From Serilophus lunatus (taxonomy: Eukaryota; Chordata; Aves; Passeriformes; Eurylaimidae), in assembly GCA_013399895.1 (NCBI GenBank), contig VXBA01001640.1, forward strand, positions 62,001 to 126,000: a stretch of DNA of 64,000 nucleotides, given 5' to 3'. The notes beneath the pieces were generated by a model. The model was not told the origin of the DNA. It made no database searches and was given only the letters and a program-made list of their open reading frames with translations. Made by a program: the position numbers and the translations under genes. Positions 26,601 through 39,359 of the stretch are shown in pieces. Every line of letters starts with the position of its first letter. The stretch's first letter is position 1.

Positions 26601-28248
26601 TAGGAATCGATTTTTTTCTTTTAAAAGAATTTTTTCTCCCCATTATTTTTTTCACCCTTTTTTAGTTAGTTTCATGTAATAGCTCAATGTTAAAATATTT
26701 GTTTTTCTAGAAAGTATCAGGATTTGTACCCTGTGTATTAAATAAAGATAATATTAGGAGAAAAAAATAATTAAAAACGTATGTATAGAAAATGCCTTAT
26801 GGAATTCTAAAAACAACTTCAGGGTTTGTTTTTTTAAACTTCTGAATAATGCTTTTTAAAATCTGATTTTAATGTAAACTTATGTGTAGTTATTTGTAAA
26901 ACATTAGCAGCACAGTTATCTGTGTTTGAAATAAAATATTATTCTCTCTCTGCGAGGAATTTGCTCTAATAACAATTCCATCAAATTGATTATTGATTTA
27001 ATTAAGTTAAATGAAATATTCAATAACTCTCCAAAATGGCTGCTGCTTATTCATCGTTCATTATAATTCTGCTTTCTGTTTCTTACATGGGCTTTGCTTG
27101 ATAGAAATACATTCTCTAATGATCTTAAGGGGAATTTTGTTATATTAGGCAAAGGACTTAACACCTCATTTTATTGAAATGCACAAAAAAAATGAGCCCT
27201 GTGTTTCACCTATGATCAATACAGTAATGAAAATGGAGTGTAGCTCTCTACTAGTATTCTTTCTGCCTGTGTAGAGATGACTTTAGTTCTTGTAGCCACA
27301 GAGTAAAATTTTAAAATCATATTTTAACTTTATATGTTGTTAATTTTCTTTACCATTAAATTTTCAAATCAATGTATTGATGCATTGGATTTTACAAAAA
27401 AATATATTCAAGGGCACTGATCACCTGATCCACACAGAAGAATTTTCAGGAATCTAGCATATTGTTTTCAGCATCTTTAAATGAAGAACCCCACTCCTCC
27501 AGCAACATCTGAATGCTGGTGGTTGTTTGACAGAATAAAGTGGCTGAAAAGACTCAAAGTACTTCAAAATCATCTTAAACACTCATCTACCTCTCAAATA
27601 ATAGAATTTAAAGAAGAAAAAAACAATGCTGAAAGCAGATGCTTTGTACTGTAGGAAGAAAATGTATCCCATACTGCAATTTGAACCCATGTTTCTTCCA
27701 TCTGATACAGATTTTCAGAAGTATTGCAAGTAGGTCAAGACTGGACAACCTAGTTCATCAGACCAGGCTAATCCATTGCTTCTTTTTATGGCAATTGTAA
27801 ATTAAATTTTTGTAGTGCTCTTGGACTCTACCAAAAAAACCCAATAATTTGATGCGTGTTGTGTCTAAGCATTTTTTAAAGTGTACAATGCATAGGTTAC
27901 TGAATGTTATTTTCCGTGTTTTCTTAAACCTTTCATTACTCAATTAATGCATCCTAGTTCCTTGGGTATCTTTCTTCCTCATTAGTCACAAGTGAAGTCT
28001 ACTCAACTTTTTCCAGCATGGGAAAGGAACAATCTAGGTGGTGAGTGTTCAGTACATGCTATTCTACAGTGATTCTTAAAGAGATTAATACTACTAAGGC
28101 ATTCAATAAATTACAGTCTTACACTAGAAGGTTAGTAGGCTAGTTCACAGAAGTTGTTTAAAATTGTGCAAAGTTAAATTGGGAGCATCTTAACATATTA
28201 TCTACCTTCAGATGTGTAACACACATTTATCTATCTTTCTAAGTACTC
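20665..28248. other. Unique AT-rich DNA
   Basis: A 7.6-kb span without recognisable repeats or genes. The overlapping minus-strand frames around 23340-23746 and 24994-25287 lack family resemblance. A block at about 26940-27110 (AATTTGCTCTAATAAC, GATTATTGATTTAATTAAG, CCAAAATGGCTGCTGCTTAT) is rich in TAAT/TTGAT words, is low in homopolymers and contains the YY1-type core AAAATGGC. It may be conserved non-coding DNA, but this is a guess. Confidence 0.5.
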
Positions 28249-28833
28249 TGGTGGGTTGACCTTGGCTGAATGCCAGGTGCCCACCAAGTTTCCCCCTCCT
28301 CAGCAAGACAGGGGAAGAAATAAGTTGAAGTACAACTCCTGTGCTGCGATAAGGCAGTTTGCTAAAGCAAAAGTCAAAGGTCGTGCACATGGGTGTGAGC
28401 AAGCAAAGAAAAAAAACAAAACCCACAAGACTTTATTCTGTACTTGTCATCAGAAAATTACAACCTTCTGCTTCCAAGGAAGCAGGATTTCAGCACATGG
28501 TGGTTGCTCTAGAAGACAAGCATTGTAAATAATTATTACACTGCCTCTTCTTCCTTCCTACTCTTTTCTCTTAGCTTTTATTGCTGAGCAGATGCCATAT
28601 GGTATGGAATGTCCCTTTGGTCAACTCTCCTGGCTGTGTCCTCTCCCAAGATCTTGCCCACCTCCAGCCAGCTGGTGAGAGGGAATGTTGGGGGGAGAGT
28701 GCTACTTGATGCTGTGGGAGCACTGCTCAGCAGTAGCTAAAACCCTGGAGTGTTATCAGCACCTTTTTGGCTACCAGTGCAAGGCACAACATTGCTAAAG
28801 GGAAAATTAGCTCCATCTCAGCAACCCAACACA
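28249..28833 (-). mobile_element. Solo LTR of an avian ERVL-type endogenous retrovirus
   Basis: The minus strand starts TGTGTTGGGTTGCTGAGATG and GAGCTAATTTTCCCTTTAGC, continues with TGCTGAGCAGTGCTCCCACAG, GAGGACACAGCCAGGAGAGT and CAAAGGGACATTCCATACCATATGGCAT, and ends in CCAGGTGGGTTGACC-type sequence in reverse, as the family does. The TATA position has decayed to AATAAAA and the polyadenylation position is altered. It is bounded by TG...CA (plus-strand TGGTGGGTTG at the left, CCCAACACA at the right). Flanking 5-mers TACTC and CATAC do not match, so no duplication is visible. Confidence 0.88.
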
Positions 28834-31800
28834 CATACATGTATTATCTTTTAAAAATACCATATTCTTGGTTCTTTCAGTCAACAATTGTTTAAATATT
28901 TTCTAAAGGCCCCTGCTAAGCCATTAAGGTAGTATAATGTGCTCCTGCATATCTCTGTGAAATTAATTAAATTTCTGATACTTTATCAGATGGTAAATGA
29001 AGGAGTATTTGGCATTTTAATTTGATACTCTTTTACAGTATGCCGATAAATCAGAATAAAGCCAAATTTCATAAGTTACAATTAATCTAATAACAGAACA
29101 AGAGTTTTGAATGTTTGAATAAAATTTTCTGAGAGTTTCCTTTGTTTCAAAGATAAATGCTGCTAAAAGGAGGAATTAAAGAAAGGGGGGGAAATGAAAG
29201 AAATTAAAACTTAGAAAATCTTACTTTCATCATACATGCATTGTATTTTTACAGCAGTCTGAAGATTTAAAACAAATATATGAACTTCTTGTTGAAGAAG
29301 CTCATATTAAAATTTAGCTTGCATTTTCTGACTTCAGGACATAAAAATCCAAAATAAGGTAGCCACGGAGGAAAAAAGGCTTCTTCATGTTAAGTTTTTG
29401 CACAAACAGATATAGTTACTATATCTATTTAATGCTAGTGTATACTAATTTGTATAAATATACCTTTTAGAATTCTGGCCTAGTACTGTCTTCTGCAGGT
29501 AGAAACTATTCTAATAAACATGTCAAATGTAAACTGTAGTCAAGATAAATAATCTATTTTCTATTAAATTAACTGTCTCCTCCTCTTGTTCAGCACACCT
29601 ACTCAAAGAAAATAACCAATTGTTATATTGAGTACGTGTCATAGAACCTTAAGATATTAAAAACTGAAATTGTAACAGGCCTGTAAATTATTTTAATTAT
29701 TTTTTATATGGAACAAGCAAATTTTGAAGTAATTGACCTTTGAGTCATGAAACCATTTCTGCTTTAGATCATATTGTTAATGAAATTCCATTATAATGAG
29801 GGTAACATAGCAACTATAGTAATTACATTACAATTTTAGCCTTGACAAATTTAAAGGCTAATTACTGAATGCTATAGTGAAACAATTGGAATTCTTTATT
29901 TCTATTGTGGTAATATCTGAATTGCTACAGAGCATTTCCTCACAAAGATACTTTCTAAATTATGATAAGCCTAAATATTCCTATTTAAGCTCCTAAGTAG
30001 TTTTGCACAGCAGCCACATTCAGCCTTACTGGTAGTCGCCTGCTGCATGTCAGTGGAGAAACAGCCCTAATGGAAGGGTGAAGAGTTTCTTCATCAGAGT
30101 TGAAGATTTTTTACACTGATGATAGGAATCATGTAGAGACCTGCCCTGACAGAAAGCGCTCTGAGTCTCACCTGCCTTGTTCATGTACAACCCTCTGGTT
30201 GTCCCTAGGATGTTATCACAGATTGCTTATAGGGTTCTCTCTTGGTTGAGGTCATCCTTTCCCCCCCCCCCCCCCCCCCCCTTTTAGAAAGCTTTCAACA
30301 ATAAAACCTTCACACAATTAACACTTTTGAAAGGCCCATGAGTAAATTGGGTTGCTAATGTGATATATAGCACACAAAAGAACCTGATATACATGTATAA
30401 TTTTAAAATCTTTGGACAGTCTCTCTGTATTTGAACACTCCATAAAAGCAAACAAATAGCATATTCTGAATTTTGTTTATCCCTTAGTAATTTAAATTTT
30501 AAAATAACCTCAAATTATCTTAAAGGATCTTAAGTACTCAAAGTTCTATATTATTTTTCAAATCAAACAGGCAAACAGAAATGTTGCAGTAAATGCATTT
30601 GAGTTTATACCCTCCTTTAGACAGTGATTATAAGTATTTACCAAGGAAACTCAGAAACTGGTATATGCAGCCTTTCATTGATGTATCACCATAACCGATT
30701 GCAGCGGAAACCATGTAAAACTCTAGAGCACCTGTATCTTCTTATGTTGTAAATGCCTTATAATGCTTTATGATGCTTGCATTGTATCAGGCTTCCTGGA
30801 GTGAAACTGCTGGGCTACTGGCACTAGAAGGAAGAGTTTTATCTTCCTGAACAGAAGCGAACATCATAAATGTTAGTGGGACTTGGGAATGCTTCACAGC
30901 TTTCCAAAAGAACAAACTGCACTTCCTCATCCTCAGTAACTAGAAAACTGGGATTACAAGGAGTTTTCTCACAATGCACAGCAATGTGTTTTCAAGTGTA
31001 GCTATTAGAGGGTAATGTACACAACATCACAGCAACAGGGTTCTTGTGGAGCACGAATTTAATTAGAGGCCAGCATTGGAATACCTCCTTCTCATATGCA
31101 CATACTACTTATTTGGATATGGCTAATTTCTTTTGGAAAGGGAAAGAAGAAAAACATTAGACACTCCATCAAAGTATTTGAATGTTTGTCTGCCTGTGAG
31201 GTGTTTTTCTAGCAATCAGGCTTTGGAGGACTGTCTGTCACTGATGGGGGAGAGTGCAGAACACAGGCTTTCATAAAGAAATGAACACAAAATCATCTCT
31301 CTGTGTTCTTGATGCAATCTCTTTGGTCTTTTTCCACAGTGATCCACATTATTGTAACGAACAGCTCTCTCCTGAGAAACCCACAGTGACAGTCCTCCCT
31401 TCATTGAAGGTAGTGGGACATTTGCCTGTAACTTCAATAGAGACAGGAATAAGTCATTTATTCTCTGCCGTTGAAACACATAAAAGCTTGACAAGTCTAT
31501 GAATTGGTAGTTTCATCATTTTTTTCTTATTTTAGGATCTATTTTCAAATATTCAGACTCTCTATCTTCAATGAGAAAACTTAATCAGACTGTGCTACTT
31601 ACTTAAAGTCTTGGACAAGACGAATAACTCTCCTGAAGTAAACTGTTTTCCAGACACTACTACTCTACAGCAATAGTAGTACAGGATGCATTATTTATAT
31701 ATTTCCTAAAACTTACCTTTATCTTTTAATGGACATTATCAAGTGAAAAAAAGAATAGCTTCAATCATATTTTGTAATTTTAATATCCAGCTGTAATGTT

Positions 31801-32349
31801 GAACACGTTTGTTTCTTACAGTCTTCTCTTTTTTTCTGGTTAAATATGCAACTGACTATTACTTTTTACTCTCTGCAATTAATAGAATTGGGTTATACAG
31901 GATACAGCGGAGATAATGAAACCCAACCACAGAAACGCTTTGAAGAAGCAATTCATACCCCTCTTTGGAGGAATATTTGCATTGCAAGTTCAAGTGCATT
32001 TTCACATTAAATAATCCTTGCAATGTTGAATTTTATGGAAGAGTGAGCTTGGTTTGCAACACTCAGGAAAGAAGATTATTAGTTGAACAACTTTGTTTCG
32101 TTATATGACTGCTAATTTAATATTCTCTTACAAGCTTAAAAATAGACATTTTCCTGTCATTTTCTTTAAGATCACACTTGTTTGACTCCTCTACCTAAAA
32201 GGTACAAAAATACTTCAAAGAGCAGTTCTCTGTATGCAAAAACATTTTTTTTTCTGGCAGTGATAAAGATTTGTTATATTTGGAATATTTCATATTTATT
32301 ATAGTTTTGCAGAAGGAGTTTTTTTCAACGTTACTGTACCACATTACAC
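28834..32349. other. Unique AT-rich DNA with one poly-C tract
   Basis: No gene recognised. It contains the 21-bp C run listed separately. At about 31400-31440 the words TTCATTGAAGGTAG and AACTTCAATAGAGACAGGA faintly resemble a 'TTGAAGTCAATGG...' repeat known in reptile and bird genomes, too weak to annotate. Confidence 0.5.
30261..30281 (+). repeat. Poly-C run of 21 bases
   Basis: Uninterrupted C from 30261 to 30281, flanked by CCTTT and TTTTAG. The minus strand is G21, able to form a G-quadruplex. Length calls in such runs are unreliable in most sequencing chemistries. Confidence 0.95.
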
Positions 32350-33000
32350 AGTGACCACAAAATGAAGGAGGTTGCCCAGAACCTCATGAGATCATCTAAT
32401 TTAACTCTCCTGTCTCAAAGCAGAGTCAGCTAGAGTAGGTTAGGACCATGCCTAATTAGGTTTTAAATCTCTGAAAGCTTGGAGGCTTCAGAATTTCTCA
32501 GGGTAACCTGCACTGGTATTTGACCACCCTCCCAATGAATTTTTTTTATTACATTTAAAGTGAATTTCCTGCGTTTTAATTTGTGCCTTTTGCCTCTTGT
32601 CGTCTCACTTGGCATTGCTGGAGAGTCTGACTCCCATCTTTATTACATCTCCCTGACAGATTTCTGTGTACATGATGAGATCCCTCTCAGCTTTCTCTTC
32701 TCCAGGCTGAGCAGTCCAAGCTCTCTCAGCTTGGGCCTCATATGAGAGATGCATCAGTCCCTAAATCATCTTTGTGGCCCTTTGTTGGATTTTTCTGCTG
32801 TATATCCAATTACTCCTAGTATCACGGAATCCAGCACTAGACCAGGTATTCCAGATGTACCTTCCTATGGCTGAGTAGAGGGGAAGGATCCACACTTCAA
32901 CCTCAGCATTGCTTAACAGCCTAGGAGGCTGTTGGCTGCATTTGCCAGTGTGACATATTGCTGGCTCAGGGCCAACTTGTTATCCAGCATATGATATTCT
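32350..33000 (-). mobile_element. Older CR1 LINE, 5'-truncated copy
   Basis: The plus strand reads as the reverse complement of a CR1 3' region: CACAAAATGAAGGAGG, ACCTCATGAGATCATCTAAT and AAAGCAGAGTCAGCTAGAG, then TTTAATTTGTGCCTTTTGCCTCTTGTCGTCTCACTTGGC, the TTCTCTTCTCCAGGCTGAGCAGTCC...CTCTCTCAGC block, CATCTTTGTGGCCCTTTGTTGGA, CCAGATGTACCTT and GGCTGTTGGCTGCATTTGCCAG. It diverges more from the family than the 17.6-kb copy. No intact reading frame. Confidence 0.88.
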
Positions 33001-36000
33001 GATTACAGAAACCAACCCAAAATGGAATTTCAGCATCTGATTCTAATTAACTTCCTTGAATCTAATTAATTTTACCAGTTTCAAAGGAAGGTGACAGGGT
33101 GGGTTGGGGTGTTATTTAAAATCTGGGTGAGAGGGGTTCCTGGAGAGTACTGGAGAGCAAAGCAAGGAGCTAATTTAGTAGATGAGATGATGTTATTGTG
33201 TTAAAAGGAGTTCGGTTTTTGGTATTTGGGGTTTTTTTTGAGAGGTAGATCAAGAACTAACTTTGTCAACAGTTCTCCAAACTCTGAAATACAAGCTTCT
33301 GGAAAGCAAGTTAAAGTACTCTTAATCTGTGGAGGAGGTCTAATTTTGTAAGTGATAGAAGGACAGCTGAATAACCTGTCCTCTTTCTTAATCTAAATCT
33401 CCATTGTAGCTATGTCCCTGAAATTAGAGTGTTCATTTACCAACAGAACTCTGGACTTTCTTGTAACTAAGGTATTTTTTTTCCCATTATTATATGTATA
33501 TGTGCCCCTTCCCCCAACCTGTGGCACTCAGCCACTGTGAAGCACAAGCAGCACTTGTGAAGCCTGCTGTCTGTAAAAGTTGTGTGTAATTAGCTATGCA
33601 GATGCAGCAGCTGAGTCTTTCTTAGAATTGTTGCCTGTGTGATTAAGCTAAAATACTAGAGTTGTAGCAATTATGCAGTTGAATTATACTTGTTTATGCA
33701 GGACATTCCAGCATAAGTGAGGTTGCAAATACCCAAAAATCTCTTTAGATCCCCACCTCGAGAAACATGTCTGCTTTAGGCTTCTGCACAAAGCAGCTGC
33801 AGTGATAGATACATCTTTCTCTCTTCAGAGGGTATGAGTGTGCCTTACAGCTGCCTTCAGCCTTTTAGGGATTAAACAGCTGGGTAAGATATAGGCAGTA
33901 GACAGAGTGAAAGTCTAATTAAGTGTTTGTAACTTCTAGTATTTTAGCAGTGTTTGAATATGCTTAAAGATAAAGCATATCTAAAAGGGGGAAGTGTAGG
34001 TTATTTCTTGCTGACAATAGTAAAACACACAAGCTTCTGTAAGAGCATCTGCTGTGTACAGGCTACGTTTGGTAAGCTATAAGATACTGGTTTTCAAGAA
34101 AAGCCTCAGTTGTTTCTTTTGATTTTTCCACAATTGTGTCAGCACTGCTTGATAGTGAAGAAAATGCCAGTTTTTCCTTCCAGTGGAGGAGGTTTGTGTT
34201 TTCTTGTTTTAGTTACATTCTTTGTCTGAGGATTACTTTTCTCTATCACTCTGAATAATTTCATGGTATTTTATGTTTGCAACATTTAGTTAATTCTGGA
34301 TTTAAGTCTTAATTTTTAGGGAAAAAAAATCAGTATATCAAAGTGCCTTGAATGACACAGAGAAATTGCACAGTTCTCTGTGTTGGTTTCTTTATGTAAA
34401 TGTCCATATTTAAAGAAAGGCATGACCTGGCTTATCAGCAAAAGTTACAGAGGTGAGTAACATTCCTAACTTATAGTTCTTGTCTGCTAGAATGATTTCT
34501 GTGAAATCCCAGGTGGTCTAGAGTGGCTGCTCTGTGCTATTGATGGAGGTATTTCTTCTCTGTTGTAAGATTATTCAGGTAGCTGTTATACAAAGAGCAC
34601 TATCATTTTACCTCTTCTCTGAGACCTTAAAGTTGTCTCAAGATGTTGGGGGGAAAAAAAAATTGTTTAATGTGATAAACTGCTTACTCCTGTTTTTAGT
34701 CAATGAATTTAGGAAAAATAATAAATCAGTAGCCAGATGAAGTTATATGGGAATTGCAGCAGTCAGTGGAATCTAAACTCTACCTGTTCAGGTGTATTTT
34801 CTTTCTGTTGCTTTTGATTATGTGGTATGTGTTGAAGGTAGGTAGGTTTGTTTAAGATTTAGCTTAATTAGCTTTAAATACAAGCAACTGTTTTATGAAA
34901 ATCTCTTATCCTCTGAGTGTTTTAGCATTTTTCTGATAAGCAGACATAACTGTGAAATGAGGTTTTATCTTTATTAACGCTACTCAAGAGTAAGTGCCTT
35001 CATCCATGAAACATCCACTCCATTTCACTGTGACCATAGGTGTTTCACTGTCATCTTGATTTGATGAGGACAATCTGCACTCTTATGTAACACTTGCTAC
35101 AGCAGTTGCTGGAAAGCTGATGTTTATTTTTAAGGCTTGGATTGAAAAATGTCAGCATATTTAAGGCAAAGAATCACTTTGTTCTCACTGAGATCATGAG
35201 TTTTTACTCTTGCTTCCTTTTCCCACAGGACTACTGTGTCTGCCTGGCAGAGCTCTCCTGGAGAAGTGTCAACAGGAGAGGAAAAGGGGTGAGGGGGAGG
35301 TGCGCAAGAAAGAGGAGTAAGAGAAAGCATAAATAGCCACCTAGTAGCCCTAACCCTAAAGTGCTGCAGACACTTGCCATTCATTCAGCAATGAGAGGCA
35401 GAAACAAGTGGATTCTTATTTAATATTCATGTAAGATGAGGTATTACTTACAGGTTATTTAATAAATTGTAAATAAATGCGTGATCTCGAAAGAGAAAAC
35501 ATTGGACTCTTGTTTGAAATAATAACAGGCACTATTAAAAAAAAAAAAAAAGAAAAGGAAGTGAATATTTGGCTTTCTTCTGTAGAATAGTAATTTCCTC
35601 CATAAAGGGCTGGTGACATGACAGGAGGCACTAAATGAATTCTAAGGGCTGTATTTAGAGGCTGTTTTCTGAATCTAGTGAGTAGCAGTACTTGACTCCT
35701 GACTTTCTGACTTTATGCTTTGCCATTACTCTTATCTGAAATATTAATAGTGAATCATGGGAAACTCAGTTTGAAATACTAATTCAAATAGTGTCTTTGT
35801 AAGGGGTGTTCTTTTTCTTACTTAGTATAAGATTACAGCTTTCTGAAATGTGGAATACTTGCTTTTGAAATGACAAAATACTTAACTGCTTATTGCAAAT
35901 GGTACGGATGAAGAAGTCATCAAGAGATGCAAGAGAATCCAGAATGGTTGGGATGATATTTCACTTAAAATTTGTAATGTTTTGCTCTAACAATTATGTG

Positions 36001-38984
36001 CAGTGTGATATTAATTTCAACCATCTAAGATGAGAAATTTGTAATGGCTGGTCACTTTTCAAAGGGCTATTCAAGAACTATTATATTCCAAAAGAATCAG
36101 GTCTTTTTCATGCAAATGAAATATCACATGTTGTAATTGTATTTAACACCCTCAATGATAACTTGATGCAAATCTGCTGAAATCTGTGATATTCTTTGAC
36201 AAACCCAGAAGTAAATAAATGCAACAAAATCTAGGGCACCAGGGCAAACCTGCCTGTAATGGCATGGTAAAAAGGGAGTCTTAAGAAATAGCTCTTTTTG
36301 GCACTTACCTGATATATTCCCCCCAGTTGGCATAGGAAGAAAATTTGAAGCAGGCATTCAAGTCATAAAAAATAGCTGCTTGTTTACTTTGTCACAGTTA
36401 TGATATTGGACCTTTGTATAAAGGCAAACTGCTTAGCTGCTCTTTACTGAAATCTAAAAGAAAACAAGGGTTTGCAAGAAGAATTAACTTATGGAAATCC
36501 TCTGTGCCATAGGATGCTTGAATAGCAGCAGATGCTGAGTGGCCTGTGCAGAAGGACATACTGCTAACTTTGGTGCCCAGGCTCATCAGCTGCTTGGAAG
36601 AAAATAAAAATGACACCTGATACCAAATTTGAATAGTAACAAACTATAATGTCTAGGCTTTTTGCCAAACTCAGTGACAAGTTAGAGCACTCCACCAAAT
36701 TTTGCATGATCAGTGTGTTGCAATGTGACAATTAAAGATTGTTTGGATCAAGTGGTAACTGTCATATCCAGCCAGTAGGGAGTGTTTGACTAACAATTTG
36801 GCATATGAGCATGTGGCTGGAGTCCATGATGGCTGATGCAGTGGTACTTCCCTCTGAATTTGCATCTGTATCTCATCTGATGATAAAGCAATTCATGAAC
36901 CATGAGCTAAAAATGTCAAAATATTTCAGGTTGCCTTAACAAACTGTAGGCATGCAAAAATACTGTATTTCTTTCAACTTTGTATTGTTAATCCATTCAG
37001 AAAAAATAGCAAGATTATGCTTTTTATTCCTGCAGGATTTGCACTCCTCTAAAATAAATTCCAGCACATTTAGAGGCTGCTTTTTGATTATCTACAAGAA
37101 AGCATGTCTACCCTTACACTATACTCATTGGCAATGGCATCAATACATCTATCTCTGCACTAATTCAGTAATTTATTTAAATAATTCTGGAATTTACATT
37201 TTTTTTTCTATTGTGGGAATAGTGTCTTGAAGAAAGTGGACTAGTGCAGCATAAAGGCTTCTCTGAAAAAGTATTCCTTACAACTTAATTTGAAAAACAT
37301 ACCTCATAATAAAATTTTGTTCAGAGGAGAAACTCTTTGTGCCCAAACCTGAAGAAATTGTTTGGAGGATAAAGTAAATGTGTTTCCCAGGGAAACAAAA
37401 CAATACTGATCCAGAATTTAGATATTGACTAAATCAGACAGGTTCTACTATTTTTAACTTACATAGTTTCCAGAGGAGAAGGAAAGGGATAGATGAATGT
37501 TTTAGTCCAGATGAAAAATGTCTAAGGAAAACATACACAATATTGCAAAATCAGGCTTGCTTTTTGTCATCTGGATACCTTTGGAGGTCACAAACATACC
37601 ATTGTCTTACATTAAGGTGGTAGTTGAGGAAAAAAATGTTGCTGACTTTTAAACTAAACGTTTACTGGGGAGGTTTGTTTACCAAAATGTGTAAATGGTA
37701 CCTTTACAAAGAAAAGGAAACAGTGGGATATACACATACTTTCACTGAAGCAATGTTTTCTTTGCTCACTTAAATCAACAATTACCACCAATGGTAAATA
37801 CAGTTGAGTGAAGATAATGTGAACAGCTCATTCTGTTGAGAATTTTACTTAAACACCTATTATCTGAGGTAGTTAATTAACTTGATTTCAGAGAGAACAG
37901 ACATGATTCTAAATGTTCTTGAGTTTTCACTTGTTATGAAGGGCTTCATGACAAGGAACCTTGTTTTATTTCATGAATGTTATAGTGTTTTTTATAAAAA
38001 AAGTTAGGTCCACTGCTGAATTTCAAGAGGGGCCACTTACCTGAATTGCCTGCATCAGTTTTGCATCACCTTGTATCTTTCAGAGGCTAAGGCATCAAGG
38101 GCTTTTCTGGTTTATCAGATATTTGGGCTTATGTGTTGCCATTAATTCTCTTTCATTAAGCTATATCGTCCCTTTTAGCAGTTCAAGTGTCTCCATTTCA
38201 GTTCCAGCAGATTTGCCTACAGCCTGTTCATAATGCCGGAGGTTTGTTTAATGGAACATATGGGAGTGCTGGGCAACCAATATGATAATTATCCGAATAA
38301 TTGCACTACATATTGCCAGCATCCAAGATCAGATGGCCAATGTGTGCTTGGATAATCAAGGCTCTCTTCTGACAGTCTCCACCTTGCTATAGTTAATTTT
38401 GTCTTCATTAAAGGCTAGTGGGTGGTTTCTATAGTTGAATTGTAGCTTTTCAACTCCTCTTCCATTAATACTATTATCAAAATTATTCTTAAAATTGTAT
38501 TTAAAACTCAGCTATCTCTTTGCAAACATCAAACATAATTACTACGCATTGTTAGTTTACATTTTAATGGAAAAAAGCACGCCTATTCTACTTCCTTATT
38601 TTATGGATGAAGGCATCTCAGCAGTAGCCTTTTTCTTTCTTCCAGTCATTGAAGCAAGATCTTTTGCCAACAGGTCCAAAGTCCTTTATCTTACAGCTAC
38701 TAGTTTCATTGCCTACTTGAGCAAATAAACTATTCACTTCAGAGAAGAATTTTCTTAGCAGAATTTTAGGAACGTACTTGAAAAATACTACCGAACTGCT
38801 GTTTCTTAGAATCATAGGCAAACCAACATTGTGGACAAAAGAGCCAGATGATCTAATCATGAAATACCTTTTTATCAGGCTCATCAAGCAAAGATTGAGC
38901 ACAAAATGCTCTCATAAATATTTTGTATCAAAATATACGATTTAATGTGTTTTTATGTATTTGTGCATCCATTACACAACATAT
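33001..38984. other. Unique AT-rich DNA
   Basis: No gene or transposon recognised in 6 kb. A pyrimidine tract ending CCTTTTCCCACAG at 35229 precedes a short segment ending AAAAGG|GGTGAGG. It is pseudo-exon-like but unsupported. A 15-A run lies near 35540. Blocks at about 36720-36930 and 38165-38400 have balanced composition and look like possible conserved non-coding DNA. Confidence 0.5.
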
Positions 38985-39359
38985 TGTGGTGGTGTGAACC
39001 ACTTTTATCATCTCAGGGCATGCAATAAAGATGACGGAAAACTGAACAAAATTAGCAGCAGGTGAACAGTTTATTACAGGGGGTTTAAAATAGGGAAGAA
39101 AGGATAACCCACCGGGACCCCAAAATTAGACAGAGAAACACTTGACACACAGAAAAACACAAAAGGGGAAAAAAAAGGACAAAACCAGAAAGGGAACTGC
39201 TGTCTCAGCTAGATGACTAGCTGAGAAAACAGGGGGAAGGGTAGGGAAGCTGTCTCTCTCCCTCCCTCTCTGCTGGAATCACTCCCTGGCCCTTGAAGTT
39301 CTCTGAAAAACACAAAAAGAAGTGAAAAATGCCCCCTCTTTGAAGTGGTTACTTGCTTT

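Noticed and set aside
28244..28838. Target-site duplication for the 28.2-kb LTR
   Set aside because: Flanking 5-mers TACTC and CATAC differ. The other ERVL-type LTRs also lack convincing duplications, probably because of age or shifted boundaries.
31216..31502. Possible old 'TTGAAGTCAATGG'-type reptile/bird repeat, with a second trace near 13690
   Set aside because: Only short words match; not enough to annotate without a database search.
35348..35359. CCCTAACCCTAA, telomere-like
   Set aside because: Only two units; expected by chance and not an interstitial telomeric array.
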